In this document: positions 34,956 to 44,546 of the stretch, in pieces
Numbering within the stretch: position 1 is the stretch's first letter
Layout: each line of letters begins with the position of its first letter
Source of the DNA: WHSW01 sp963740055
GTDB lineage: Bacteria > Actinomycetota > Thermoleophilia > Solirubrobacterales > 70-9
Assembly (NCBI GenBank): GCA_963740055.1
Contig: CAVUCL010000004.1
Span: 124,001-188,000 of the forward strand
Reading direction: 5' to 3'
DNA length: 64,000 bases
Notes under the pieces: model-generated
What the model saw: the letters and a program-made list of their open reading frames with translations, nothing else
Told to the model about the DNA's origin: nothing
Database searches by the model: none
Program-made: the position numbers and the translations under genes

Positions 34956-35411
34956 CTAGTTGTCGGAGCCCGCGCGGTCCCAGACGTAGAGCTCGACCGC
35001 CTCGAGCGCGAGCTCCATCAGCCGCGGGCCGGAGAGCCACTCGAGCACCGTCTCCAGCGCCCGCTCCTCGGTCACCCCACGATCGACCGCCTCCTCGCCG
35101 CGGAAGCCGGCGGCGAGCTTCAGCGCCTCGCGCCGGTGGACCCCCAGCGACGGGAAGGCGCCCATCAGGTAGTCGCGGTTGGGGATCGGGGTGCCGACCT
35201 CCATCGAGGCGTGCCAGGCGGCGAGCATCGAGATGTCGTGCTCGTCGAGCTCGGAGATCGCCTTCGCGTAATGCGCCTCGAGCTCGTCGTCGGGGATCTC
35301 GTCGACCCAGGCGCGGACCGCCTCGCCGAGCAGCTGCCGGCGAGCCTCGCGGCCGACCGAGTCGGCGATCGCGCGGATCGCGTCGGCGGGATCGATGAAG
35401 CACAGTGCCAT
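34956..35411 (-). CDS. Hypothetical protein (151 aa)
   Basis: A mostly helical acidic protein of 151 residues (ADAIRAIADSVGREARRQLL, ELEAHYAKAISELDEHDIS, MELALEAVELYVWDRAG). I recognise no family. ATG 35411 is chosen because TATCTT lies eight bases upstream; the open frame reaches further to 35495 but would cross the divergent promoter. It is divergent from the addB-like gene. Confidence 0.6.
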   Translation of the reverse strand: MALCFIDPADAIRAIADSVGREARRQLLGEAVRAWVDEIPDDELEAHYAKAISELDEHDISMLAAWHASMEVGTPIPNRDYLMGAFPSLGVHRREALKLAAGFRGEEAVDRGVTEERALETVLEWLSGPRLMELALEAVELYVWDRAGSDN

Positions 35412-35419
35412 CGCTGGGG

Positions 35420-35425
35420 AAGATA
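35420..35425 (-). promoter_or_regulatory. -10 hexamer TATCTT (minus strand), leaderless start
   Basis: It ends eight bases before ATG 35411 on the minus strand. Confidence 0.5.
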
Positions 35426-35508
35426 GGTCCGCCCCAGGACGGCAAAAGCGCGCCGGAAATGCCGAGTTAGCGGCCTCGGCGGTCAGCTTCGGCACCCGGG
35501 GCGCGACC

Positions 35509-35514
35509 TATCCT
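35509..35514 (+). promoter_or_regulatory. -10 hexamer TATCCT, leaderless start for addB-like gene
   Basis: TATCCT ends six bases before ATG 35521, choosing it over an in-frame upstream start at 35395. Confidence 0.5.
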
Positions 35515-35520
35515 GGGCGG

Positions 35521-38500
35521 ATGGGACTCGAGCTGATCCAGGGACCGCCGAATTCGGGCCGCGCGGGCGCGGTGCTGGACCGGTTTCGCGCCTCGCTGGA
35601 CGCCGGGCCGCTGCTGGTCGTGCCGACCTCCGACGACGTCTCGACCTTCGAGCGCAGCCTCTGCGCGGACCTCGGGGCCGCCCGCGGCGGCTCCGTCTCG
35701 ACCTTCGCCGGGCTCGCCCGGGAGGTCGCGCGGACGCTCGCCACCGAACTCGGGCCACCGCTCTCGGAGATCCAGCGCCAGGCGCTCGTGCGCGCGGCGA
35801 TCCGCGCCTCCTCGCCGCGGCTGTTGCGCCGCTCGGCGGCGCGGCCCGGCTTCACTCCCGCGGTCGAGCGGCTGATCGCCGAGCTGCAGGCGGCGCTGAT
35901 CGGTCCCGAGCGCTTCGCCCGGGATGTCGACGAGCTCGGCGAAGCGGGCTTCGAGCGTGAGCTGGCGACGATCTACGCCGCCTACGTCGAGCTGCGCGAC
36001 GCGGGCGGACGCTCCGACGCCGGCCAGGTCTCGGCGGCGGTCCTGGCCGCCTTCGCGTCGGGCGCCGAGTGGGGCGAGCGGCCGCTCTTCGTCTACGGGT
36101 TCGACGACCTCGCCCGCGACCAGACCGAGCTCCTGCGCGGGATCGCCCGCACCGCGCCGGTCACCGTCGCGCTCACCTACGCCGACAGTCGCGCGCTCGC
36201 GCCGCGCGCCGGGCTGCTGGCGCGGCTCGTCGACGAGCTCGGTGCCGAGCCCCCCGAGCCGCTCCCCTTCGACCCCGATTACACCGCCAGCGCGACGCTG
36301 CGCCATCTCGACCGCAACCTGTTCGAGCCCGGGGCGACGCCGATCGACGCCGACGACGGCATCGCGCTGCTCGACTCGGCGGGACCGCGCGGCGAGGCCG
36401 AGGCGATCGGGATCGAGATCGCGCGGCTGCTCGCCGACGGCCACGAGCCGGACGAGATCGCGATCGTGGTCCGCCACCCCGACTCCTCGGGCCCGGTGCT
36501 CGCCGCCGTCCTCGCGACGCTCGGCATCCCGGTCGCGCTCGAGGCCTCGATCGCGCTCTCGGCGACCTGCGTCGGCACCTCGCTGATCGCCCTCTGCCGG
36601 GCGGCGATCGACGATCGCGACGTCGGCGCCCTGCTCACCCACCTGCGCACCGACCCCTCGCTGGACCCCGGCGTCGTCGACTGGGTCGAGCGGCGGATCC
36701 GGCGCGGGAAGGCCCCGACGGTCGCCGAGGCGACCGGCTGGGAGCGGCCGCCGCGCCATCTCGCCCGGCTGCTCGCGACCGCCGACCGCCGCGAGCGCCT
36801 GCGGGCGCTGGCCCGCTCGGCGCGCGAGCTATCCGAGGGCGCCCATCGCGAGGACGCTCCGCTCGCCGCCGGGTCGGCTTCGCACAACGGCGAGCGGCCG
36901 TTCTCGGCGCTCGAGCTGCGAGCCGGATTCGCCGCCGCCGAGCTGCTCACCGAGCTCGCCGATCTGGCCGAGCTCGAGGGCGCCGAGCCGCCCGACCTCG
37001 CCGAGGCGATCGAGGCGATCGAGGGCGCCGCGGTGCCGCGCTGGCGCGGGCCGGCATCGGGCCGGGTCCGGATCATGAGCCCCTACCGGGCCCGCGCCGC
37101 GCGCGCCCGGGCACTGTTCTGCGCCGGCCTCCAGGAGGGCGTGTTTCCGAGCGCCGCCCCGCCCGACCCGCTGCTCTCCCAGGAGCGCCGGGCAGAGCTC
37201 GGCAACCCCGACCTGCGCCGCGCCGACCAGGCCGACGAGGAGCGCTACCTCTTTCACGCCTGCGTCTCGCGCCCGACCGAGCGCCTCTATTTGAGCTGGC
37301 AAAGCTGCGACGAGGACGGCGCGGCGCTCGCCCGCTCGCCGTTCGTCGACGAGGTGCTCGACCTCGTCGCCGCGGACGCCGAGTCGGCCGAGCGGCTGAT
37401 CCGCGCGCGCGGCCCCGAGCGTGCGGTGATCGACGCCGGCGAGGCGACGACCCCGCGCCTGCTGGCCCGGGCGCTGGCCCGCGACGCGCGCCCCGGCCAG
37501 CGGCCCGAGACGATCGCGCGGCTCGGCGTCGATCCCGCCGACGCGACCCGGACCCTGGAGCTGTTCGCCGGCCTCCCCGACCCCGAGGCGAAGCCGGGGC
37601 CGCTGCGCTCGCCGCACGTGGTCGAGCCGCTCGGCGAGCGGCGGACCTTCAGCGCCAACTCGCTCGAGGGCTGGGTCCAATGCTCGTATAAGTGGTTCGT
37701 CGACCACGAGCTCTCGCCGCAGGTGCTCGACCCGGCGGCCGACCCGTTGTGGCTCGGCGGCGTCGTGCATGCGGCGCTCGAGCGCCTCTACGCCGATCCG
37801 CCCGGCGACGACTCGATCCCGCGGCCCGCCGACCTCGCTCGATGGCAGCGGCGCTTCGGCGAGCTGCTCGACGAGGGCGTCGGCGACCTCGCCGCGCTGA
37901 CCCGGGCGCGCCGGGCGCTGGTCGAGCGCGCCCGCGCCCAGGTCGAGGCCTTCCTCGCCGACGAGAGCGCGATCGAGACCGAGTTCCGCCCCGCCCGCGA
38001 GCTGCTCGAGCTCGGCTTCGGCGAGCTCGACCACGAGCCCGAGGACGCGCCGCCCTCGCGGCCCTCGCTCGAGCTCGGCGAGATCGAGCTGCGCGGGCGG
38101 ATCGACCGGATCGACCTCGCGCCCGACGGGCGCAGCGCGATCGTCCGCGACTACAAGACCGGCAAGGCGGTCGCCTCGGCCGACAAGTTCAGCGACCTCG
38201 GGACGCTTCAGATCCAGCTCTACATGCTGGTCGCGCGACGGGTGCTCGGGCTCGAGCCGGTCGCCGGGCTCTACCAGCCGCTCGGCGCCCCGGCGCCGAA
38301 GGACCGCCGGGCGCGGGGCGTCGCCGACCGCGACGACGAGCGACTCGCGGGCCTCGGGCTGGTCGGCACCGACCGCAAGCCGCCCGAGGAGCTCGAGGCG
38401 CTGCTCGCGAGCGCCGAGGAGTCCGCGCTCGGCGCCGCGACCCGGATGCGCGCCGGGGACATCGACCGCGACCCGCTCAACGGCGAGTGCCCGAGCTACT

Positions 38501-38580
38501 GCACCTACCAGCCGATCTGCCGGCTCGAGCGGGCGCTCGGCGAGGTCGGCGAAGAGCGCCAGAGCGGTGACGAGTCGTGA
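35521..38580 (+). CDS. AddB-like subunit of a double-strand-break helicase-nuclease
   Basis: A product of 1,019 residues. The N-terminal P-loop equivalent is LELIQGPPNSGRAGAVL, where the usual Gly-Lys-Thr is lost, so the ATPase site is probably dead, unlike classical AddB. The middle is an inactive-helicase region. The C-terminal PD-(D/E)XK nuclease has LRGRIDRIDLAPDGRSAIV and VRDYKTGKAV. Four cysteines (one in WVQCSYKW and three in CPSYCTYQPIC) match the Fe-S nuclease clamp of AddB. With the next gene it forms a recombination complex that resects DNA ends. The stop overlaps the partner's GTG. Confidence 0.8.
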   Translation: MGLELIQGPPNSGRAGAVLDRFRASLDAGPLLVVPTSDDVSTFERSLCADLGAARGGSVSTFAGLAREVARTLATELGPPLSEIQRQALVRAAIRASSPRLLRRSAARPGFTPAVERLIAELQAALIGPERFARDVDELGEAGFERELATIYAAYVELRDAGGRSDAGQVSAAVLAAFASGAEWGERPLFVYGFDDLARDQTELLRGIARTAPVTVALTYADSRALAPRAGLLARLVDELGAEPPEPLPFDPDYTASATLRHLDRNLFEPGATPIDADDGIALLDSAGPRGEAEAIGIEIARLLADGHEPDEIAIVVRHPDSSGPVLAAVLATLGIPVALEASIALSATCVGTSLIALCRAAIDDRDVGALLTHLRTDPSLDPGVVDWVERRIRRGKAPTVAEATGWERPPRHLARLLATADRRERLRALARSARELSEGAHREDAPLAAGSASHNGERPFSALELRAGFAAAELLTELADLAELEGAEPPDLAEAIEAIEGAAVPRWRGPASGRVRIMSPYRARAARARALFCAGLQEGVFPSAAPPDPLLSQERRAELGNPDLRRADQADEERYLFHACVSRPTERLYLSWQSCDEDGAALARSPFVDEVLDLVAADAESAERLIRARGPERAVIDAGEATTPRLLARALARDARPGQRPETIARLGVDPADATRTLELFAGLPDPEAKPGPLRSPHVVEPLGERRTFSANSLEGWVQCSYKWFVDHELSPQVLDPAADPLWLGGVVHAALERLYADPPGDDSIPRPADLARWQRRFGELLDEGVGDLAALTRARRALVERARAQVEAFLADESAIETEFRPARELLELGFGELDHEPEDAPPSRPSLELGEIELRGRIDRIDLAPDGRSAIVRDYKTGKAVASADKFSDLGTLQIQLYMLVARRVLGLEPVAGLYQPLGAPAPKDRRARGVADRDDERLAGLGLVGTDRKPPEELEALLASAEESALGAATRMRAGDIDRDPLNGECPSYCTYQPICRLERALGEVGEERQSGDES

Positions 38581-41500
38581 CCGGCGACCAGCTCACGCTC
38601 GCCGAGCTCGAGCCCGAGGGGCGCGCCGTCGCCGTCCCGGTCGCCAGCCCGCGCCCCGAGCCGACGCCCGAGCAGGCGGCCGCGGTGGCCGCGCGCCGGC
38701 GCGACGCCTTCCTCGAGGCGGGCGCCGGCACCGGCAAGACCACGGTGCTCGTCGACCGTTACTGCGCGGCGATCGTCGACGACGAGGTCGAGGTCGACCG
38801 GCTGCTCGCCTTCACCTTCACCGAGCGGGCCGCCGCCGAGATGCGCAGCCGGATCCGCCACGAGCTGACCCGCCGCTCGCGCGCCGCTCGCGCCGCCGGG
38901 GACCCGGCCCGCGCCGACGAGCTGCTCGGGCTCGCGCGGGCGACCGAGCGCGCCTGGGTGATGACGATCCACGCCTTCTGTCGCCGGCTGCTCGCCAGCC
39001 ACCCGCTGGCCGCCGGCCTCGACCCGTCGTTCGCCGTCCTCGACGCGAACCAGGCCGCGCGCCTGCGCGACCGGGCCTTTCGCGAGGCGCTCGAGAGCCT
39101 GCTCGCCGCCGGCGACGAGCCGGTCGCGCGCGCCGCCGCCGCCTACCAGCCCTGGCGCCTCGCGGCGATGACGATCGCCGCCCACGAGCGCCTGCGCAGC
39201 CAGGGGATGGTCGATCCGCGGTTGCCCGAGGTCGGCGAGCCGGTCGCGTCGGCGAAGCCGGGTGAGGAGGCCGAGCCGCTGAGCGTTGCCGAGGCGGCCG
39301 CGGCGATCGATGCCCGGGCCGCGTTCGAGCGCCTGCTCGAGGCGATGCACGACCGCTACGAGGAGCTCAAGGAGGCGCGCTCGGCGCTCGACTTCTCCGA
39401 CCTCGAGCTGCGGGCGCTGGCGCTGCTGGGCTCGAGCCCGGTGCTCGCGCAGAGCTGGAGCGAGCGCTTCGACCACGTGATGGTCGACGAGTTCCAGGAC
39501 ACCAACCGGGTGCAGCTCGACCTGGTCGAGGCGCTGCGCGGGCCGGAGACCAAGGTGTTCATGGTCGGCGACGAGAACCAGTCGATCTACCGGTTTCGCA
39601 ACGCCGACCTCGAGGTGTTTCGCCGCGAGCGCCAGGCGGCGCGCGACGACCCCGAGCGCGACGTCCTGCCGCTGCTCGGAAACTTCCGCTCGCGCCCGGC
39701 CGTGCTCGGCGCGATCAACGCGGTCGGGGGTGCGCTGCTCGACGGCTTCGCCGAGCTCACCGCCGGTCGCACCCCGGAGGACGGTCCCGGCGCGGTCGAG
39801 CTGCTGCTGACCCTCGACGAGGGCCGATCCAGGGACGCCCGCAACTGGACCGCGGAGGGGATCGAGCTCGATCCGGCGCCGAGCGCCTCGCCGCCGCGGG
39901 TGATCGCCGAGGCGCGCTTCCTCGCCGAGCGGCTGCGCGAGCTGGTCGACTCGCGGCGACGCGCAGCGCGGCGAGATCGTCGTGCTGCTGCGCGCCTTCA
40001 CCCACGTCGACGCCTACGAGTCGGCCCTCGCGCGGGCCGGCCTGCGGCCCTACGTGGTCGGCGGACGCGGCTACTGGACCCAGCAGCAGGTCGAGGACCT
40101 GATCCGGCTCCTCGGCGTGGTCGCCAACCCGCTCGACGACGAGCGCCTGTTCGGCGCCCTCGCCTCGTTCGCCGCCGGGGTCGCGCCCGACGCGCTCTGG
40201 CTGCTGCGCGAGGCCGCCCGCGCCGAGAGCGGAGCCGCCCGTCACATATGGCCGGTCCTCGACTGGCGCTTCGGCGACGGCACCGAGCCCGCCGACGTCC
40301 AGCCCGAGCACCTCGACCAGATCGACGGCGAGGACGCGGCCCGGCTCGAGCGGTTCTGCGCGATCGTCGCCGGCCTGCGCCGCCAGGCCCCGCTGCTCAC
40401 CCTCGAGGACCTCGTCGAGCGCACGATGGACGCATTCGGCTACGACCTCGGGCTGCTCGCCCGTCGCGGCGGGGTCGGCAGGATGGCGAACGTGCGCAAG
40501 CTGATGCGCCTTGCGCGCGACTACGAGGCCAGCGAGGGCCGCGACCTGACCGGCTTTCTGATCCTCGCCGCCGAGAGCACCGAGCGCGACGAGCGCGAGG
40601 GCATGGCCGCGGTGCAGGCCGAGGGCCACGACGGGGTGCGGGTGATGACCGTGCACGCGGCCAAGGGCCTGCAGTTCCCGGTCGTCGCGGTCCCGGACCT
40701 CGGTCGCGGCCTGGCCGCGGGCCGCCGGCACGCCGACCTGGTCATCGGTCCGGCCCCCGGTCCCGACGAGGCCGGCCCGCACCGGTTCGGCATGCAGCTC
40801 GCCTTCCCGGCCGCGAAGTCGTTCGGCCTCTGGGAGCTGAGGGACCTGAAGGAGGCCGAGAGCGTCGCCGACGCCGAGGAGGGCTGCCGGCTCACCTACG
40901 TCGCGGCCTCGCGGGCCGAGGACCGCCTGATCCTCAGCGGCGCCTACAAGCCGGCCGACCTCGAACCCGTCGAGGATCCGAAGCCCGGCGACTCGGCGCT
41001 GCGCCGCCTGCTGCCGGCGCTCGCCGCGGCGAGCGGCTGGCAGGGCGGCGAGGGGATCGTCGACCTGCCCGGAGCGCGGGTGATCGACTCGACCGAGCGG
41101 CTGGCAGATGCCGCGCTCGAGATCCGGATCTCCGAGCCGAGCCCCGAGCGCGCCAAGGAGCTGGTTCGCCGCTTCGACCCGCCGCCCGAGCCCGAGCCGC
41201 TGGCGGGTGTCGTCGACCCTCCGCCGCTGGTCGCCGGCCGGCGCTCGCCGGTGCCGATCGGCCACCTCTCCTACTCGGCGCTCGCCTCGTACGAGCGCTG
41301 CGGCTATCGCTTCTACCTCGAGCGGGTGCTCGGCGCCCGCGAGCCCGGCGTGCCGCCGGCGACCGGCGAGGAGGAGGGCGGCCGCGAGGGCGACGAGCTG
41401 ATCGATCCCGAGCTCCCGCGCAGCCTTGCCCGCGGCCTCGGCAACGCCGTCCACGAGGCGCTCGAGTGGAGCGCCAGGAGCGGCTGGGAGCGCCCCGACG

Positions 41501-42054
41501 ACGACCAGCTGCGGCGGCTGCTCGCCCGCGAGGCGATCGACGACCGGGCGGCCACCCGCAGGGCGCGCGAGCTGGTCGCTGCCTGGCTCGACTCGCCTCT
41601 GTGCGCGGAGCTGGCCGGCGCGCCGATCCGGCCCGAGCTTCCGTTCGTGCTCGGGCTCGGCGGCACCGTGATCCGCGGCCAGATCGACCTGCTCGCCGAA
41701 CCCTCCGGCGCGATGCCGGTCGTCGTCGACTACAAGACCGACGCCCTGCGCGGCCAGTCGCCGGCCGAGCTCGCCGGGCGCTACCGAGCCCAGCGCGAGG
41801 TCTACGCGCTGGCGTCGGGGGCCGGGGACGGCGTCCGGGTGGTCCACGTGTTCCTCGAGGCGCCCGACGAGCCGGTCGACGAGGCGCTCGGCGCCGCCGA
41901 CCTCGCCCTCGCCCGCGAACGGCTCGAGGGCCTGGTCGCGTCGATGCGCGGCGGCGACTTCGAGCCCGCCGCCGAGCCCTACGCGTCGCTCTGCTACGCC
42001 TGCCCTGCGGCCGCGCGCCTGTGCCCGCGCCCCGCATGGCGCCCGCGCCGGTGA
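38577..42054 (+). CDS. AddA-like UvrD-family helicase-nuclease (one frameshift near 39955)
   Basis: One extra base near 39955 splits the gene; corrected, it gives about 1,158 residues. The Walker A motif is EAGAGTGKTTVLVDR near residue 50. AFTFTERAAAEMRSRI follows, Walker B is HVMVDEFQDTNRVQLD and motif IV-VI elements include GDENQSIYRFRNADLEVF and VMTVHAAKGLQFPVVAVPD. The C-terminal nuclease has VVVDYKTDALRG. Like its partner it also carries four Cys around the nuclease (YERCGYRFY, then CYACPAAARLC), suggesting a second Fe-S cluster. This fits the actinobacterial AdnAB style. GTG 38577 overlaps the addB-like stop. Confidence 0.8.
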
Positions 42055-42632
42055 GCCGGCTCGCCGTCTTCGGCTACGGCTCGCTCGCGAGCCCGCGGAG
42101 CGCCGGCGAGACCCTGGGCCGGGAGATCGCGCCCCCGCCGGCCGCCCGCCTGCAGGGCTGGCGGCGCGCCTGGACGCTGCGGCGCGACAACCGGACCTCG
42201 GAGAAGACCTTCGCCCGCGCCGACGGCTCGCTGCCGCGGTTCTGCCTCGGACTAAACCTCGAGCGCGACGCCGGGGCCGCGGCCCCCAACGGCGCCCTGA
42301 TCGAGCTCACGGAGGCGGAGCTCGATCGGCTGGACCTGCGCGAGATGCGCTACCTGCGGGTCGAGGTCACCGATCAGATCGAGACCGCGACCCCGCACGG
42401 CTTCGACCGCGTCGTCACCTACGAGGCGCGGCCCGAGAACCTGATCGAGCGACCGGCGGCGGACACGATCGTCGTCGCCAACTACCTGCGCACGGTCGAG
42501 GCCGCCTTCGACGCGCTCGGCCCGGGTGAGCTCGAGCGCTTCCGCGAGACCACCGCCCCGCCCGGGGTCGAGGTCGTCGAGGCGAGCCTGGTCCGCGACC
42601 GGATCCCGCCCGGCAACCCGCGCGGTTGGTGA
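42051..42632 (+). CDS. Gamma-glutamylcyclotransferase-like protein
   Basis: A product of 193 residues with the cyclotransferase opening LAVFGYGSLASPRS, WTLRRDNRTSEKTFARADG and a Glu-containing NGALIELTEAELDRLDLRE. That opening is the (F)GYGSL substrate loop, and the Glu in the NGALIELTEAE region is the usual general base. Members cleave gamma-glutamyl groups to 5-oxoproline. GTG 42051 overlaps the stop of the helicase gene (GTGA); an ATG at 42036 is also in frame. It ends ten bases before the convergent LysR gene. Confidence 0.7.
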   Translation: MSRLAVFGYGSLASPRSAGETLGREIAPPPAARLQGWRRAWTLRRDNRTSEKTFARADGSLPRFCLGLNLERDAGAAAPNGALIELTEAELDRLDLREMRYLRVEVTDQIETATPHGFDRVVTYEARPENLIERPAADTIVVANYLRTVEAAFDALGPGELERFRETTAPPGVEVVEASLVRDRIPPGNPRGW

Positions 42633-42642
42633 GCGGTGAAGC

Positions 42643-43518
42643 TCAACCGAGCTCGTCGCGGACGAAGGCGATCATCGCCTCCGCGGCCGCGGAGCGCCGC
42701 CGCCCGGCGCGCCACAGCAGCGCGACCGGGATCCGCAGCGGGGGGTCGAGAGGCCGGGTCTCGACCGCCGGCCCCTGGCGCTCCGTGAGCGAGGCGGGAA
42801 GCAGCGCGGCGCCGAAGCCGCCCGAGACCAGGCACCGGATCAGGAACGGATCGCCGCTCTCGAGCGAGCTGTGGAGCTCGTGCCCGGCACGGGCGAAGTA
42901 CTCGTCGGCGGCGCGCTTGATCGCCGAACCCGAGCGCGGCGTCGCCAGCGCCCGGTCGGCGAGCGTGCCCGCCTCGACCGCCCCCGGCGCCGGGGCGAGC
43001 CCGGGCGGGAACGCGGCGACGACCTCCTCCTCGCTGAGCGGGAGCATCTCGACTCCGGCCGGGAGCGGACCGTGCACGAGCGCGAACGAGAGGTCGATCG
43101 CGTCCGCGGCGAGCAGCTCGAGCATCTCCCCCGCCGTGCCCTCGCGCAGGCCGACGTCGATCCCGGGATGGGCGCGGCTGAAGCGGGCGATCAGCGCCGG
43201 CACGTCGATCGCGCCGCCCGGGAGCAGGGCGCCGACCTCGATCCGGCCGCTGAGCAGCCCGCGAAGCTGGTCGAGCTCGTCGCGCACGCCGTCGATCTCG
43301 GCGAGCACCCGGCGGGCACGGATCGCGACCGCCTCGCCGGCCGCGGTCGGGGCGACGCGGCGGCTGGTGCGCTCGAACAGCTCGGTGCCGAGCTCGGCCT
43401 CGAGCCGGCGCACCTGGTGCGAGAGCGCCGACTGGGCGACGTGCAGCTCCTCGGCGGCGCGGGTGAAGTGGCGGTGGCGGACCACCGCCTCGACGTAGAC
43501 GAGCTGGCGCAGCTCCAT
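42643..43518 (-). CDS. LysR-family transcriptional regulator
   Basis: A product of 291 residues: N-terminal winged helix (ELRQLVYVEAVVRHRHFTRA, then AELHVAQSALSHQVRRLE-like helix) and the periplasmic-binding-fold effector domain (GRIEVGALLPGGAIDVPALI onward). ATG 43518 starts at the usual MELRQL. It is divergent from a GNAT acetyltransferase gene, its most likely target, across about 80 bases. The effector is unknown. Confidence 0.85.
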   Translation of the reverse strand: MELRQLVYVEAVVRHRHFTRAAEELHVAQSALSHQVRRLEAELGTELFERTSRRVAPTAAGEAVAIRARRVLAEIDGVRDELDQLRGLLSGRIEVGALLPGGAIDVPALIARFSRAHPGIDVGLREGTAGEMLELLAADAIDLSFALVHGPLPAGVEMLPLSEEEVVAAFPPGLAPAPGAVEAGTLADRALATPRSGSAIKRAADEYFARAGHELHSSLESGDPFLIRCLVSGGFGAALLPASLTERQGPAVETRPLDPPLRIPVALLWRAGRRRSAAAEAMIAFVRDELG

Positions 43519-43598
43519 TCCGATCAATCGTAATCAGAGATTGATCTGGTGACAACAACATCTTGCGCCGATCGATCGGGCGAGCGAGAATGGCCGCC

Positions 43599-44162
43599 AT
43601 GCCCTCCGAGCCGACGATCCGTCGCCAGCTGCGACCCGGCGACCTCGGGGCGGTGATCGCCCACCACGGCACCGTCTACGGGCCCGAGTTCGGCCTCGAC
43701 GCGAGCTTCGAGGGCCACGTCGCGGCCAGCGTCGCCGCCGCCGGCAAGCGCGGCTGGCCGCGCGCCGGCGAGGCGGTCTGGATCGTCGAGGTCGACGGCG
43801 CCCACGCCGGCAGCCTCGCGCTCACCGACGAGGGCGGCGGGCTCGCGGCCCTGCGCTGGTTCGTGCTCGATCCGAGCCTGCGCGGGCGCGGCCTCGGCCG
43901 CCGGCTGGTCGCGGAGCTGCTCGAGCTCGCCGAGCGCCACGGCTACGAGACGATCGGCCTCGAGACCTTCAGCGACCTGCGCGCCGCCGCCCACATCTAT
44001 CGCTCACACGGCTTCGAGCTGCTCTGGGCCGAGACCGGCCCGCGCTGGGGCCGCGAGCAGCTCACCTACCAGCGCTACGAGCTCAGCTTCCAGGCTCGGG
44101 CCCAGTCCTCGATCTCGGCCAGCGCCGGCTCGAGCCCGCGTCCCTTCTCGGTCAGCGCATAG
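43599..44162 (+). CDS. GNAT-family N-acetyltransferase
   Basis: A product of 187 residues with the acetyl-CoA site LRWFVLDPSLRGRGLGRRLV (R-G-x-G-L-G-x) and LETFSDLRAAAHIYRSHGFE (motif B). The substrate is unknown. ATG 43599 or 43590 are both possible; a GAGAAT hexamer seven bases before 43599 favours the former. The last 88 bases overlap the convergent HxlR gene, so the true end may be slightly earlier. Confidence 0.75.
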   Translation: MPSEPTIRRQLRPGDLGAVIAHHGTVYGPEFGLDASFEGHVAASVAAAGKRGWPRAGEAVWIVEVDGAHAGSLALTDEGGGLAALRWFVLDPSLRGRGLGRRLVAELLELAERHGYETIGLETFSDLRAAAHIYRSHGFELLWAETGPRWGREQLTYQRYELSFQARAQSSISASAGSSPRPFSVSA

Positions 44163-44446
44163 GAGACGCGCGCCGGCGAGCCGTCGTGGACGCAGCGCTC
44201 GACCAGGCCGGCGGCCTCGAGCTCGCGCAGGCGGCGTGAGGCGAGCCGGTCGGAGAGGCCGGGGACGCTCGAGGTGAGCTCGGCGAAGTAGCGCGGGCCG
44301 TCGGCGAGCGACCAGAGGATGGCGCCGGCCCAGCGGCGGCCGATCAGCTCGATCGCGGTGTGGAAATCGGGACAGACGTGCGCGGCGAGCCCGTTGTCGT
44401 GCGCCGGTCCACCGTCCGCGCGAGGCTGTTGACCCGCGGGCTCCAC
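44075..44446 (-). CDS. HxlR-family winged-helix regulator
   Basis: A product of 123 residues with a clear HxlR core: VCPDFHTAIELIGRRWAGAI (Cys near the N-terminus), FAELTSSVPGLSDRLASRRL and LEAAGLVERCVHDGSPARV in the wing. The N-terminal Cys suggests possible redox or electrophile sensing. GTG 44446 is preferred since TAGTCT stands ten bases upstream; the frame is open further to 44557. It overlaps the acetyltransferase gene end to end. Confidence 0.75.
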   Translation of the reverse strand: MEPAGQQPRADGGPAHDNGLAAHVCPDFHTAIELIGRRWAGAILWSLADGPRYFAELTSSVPGLSDRLASRRLRELEAAGLVERCVHDGSPARVSYALTEKGRGLEPALAEIEDWARAWKLSS

Positions 44447-44456
44447 CCTGCGCCTG

Positions 44457-44462
44457 AGACTA
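44457..44462 (-). promoter_or_regulatory. -10 hexamer TAGTCT (minus strand)
   Basis: It lies ten bases before GTG 44446 on the minus strand. Confidence 0.35.
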
Positions 44463-44546
44463 CCGGACCCCCTTCGGGGGCCCGCGCGGCCGGGCGCTCT
44501 CGCTCCGACCGCTCGGCGAGCATGCCGGCCGCGATCCGGATCTCGA

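Noticed and set aside
35521..42054. AddAB-like genes as a phage-defence island
   Set aside because: The neighbours are ordinary regulators and a cyclotransferase-like gene, with no restriction, toxin or mobile element; housekeeping recombination is the simpler reading.
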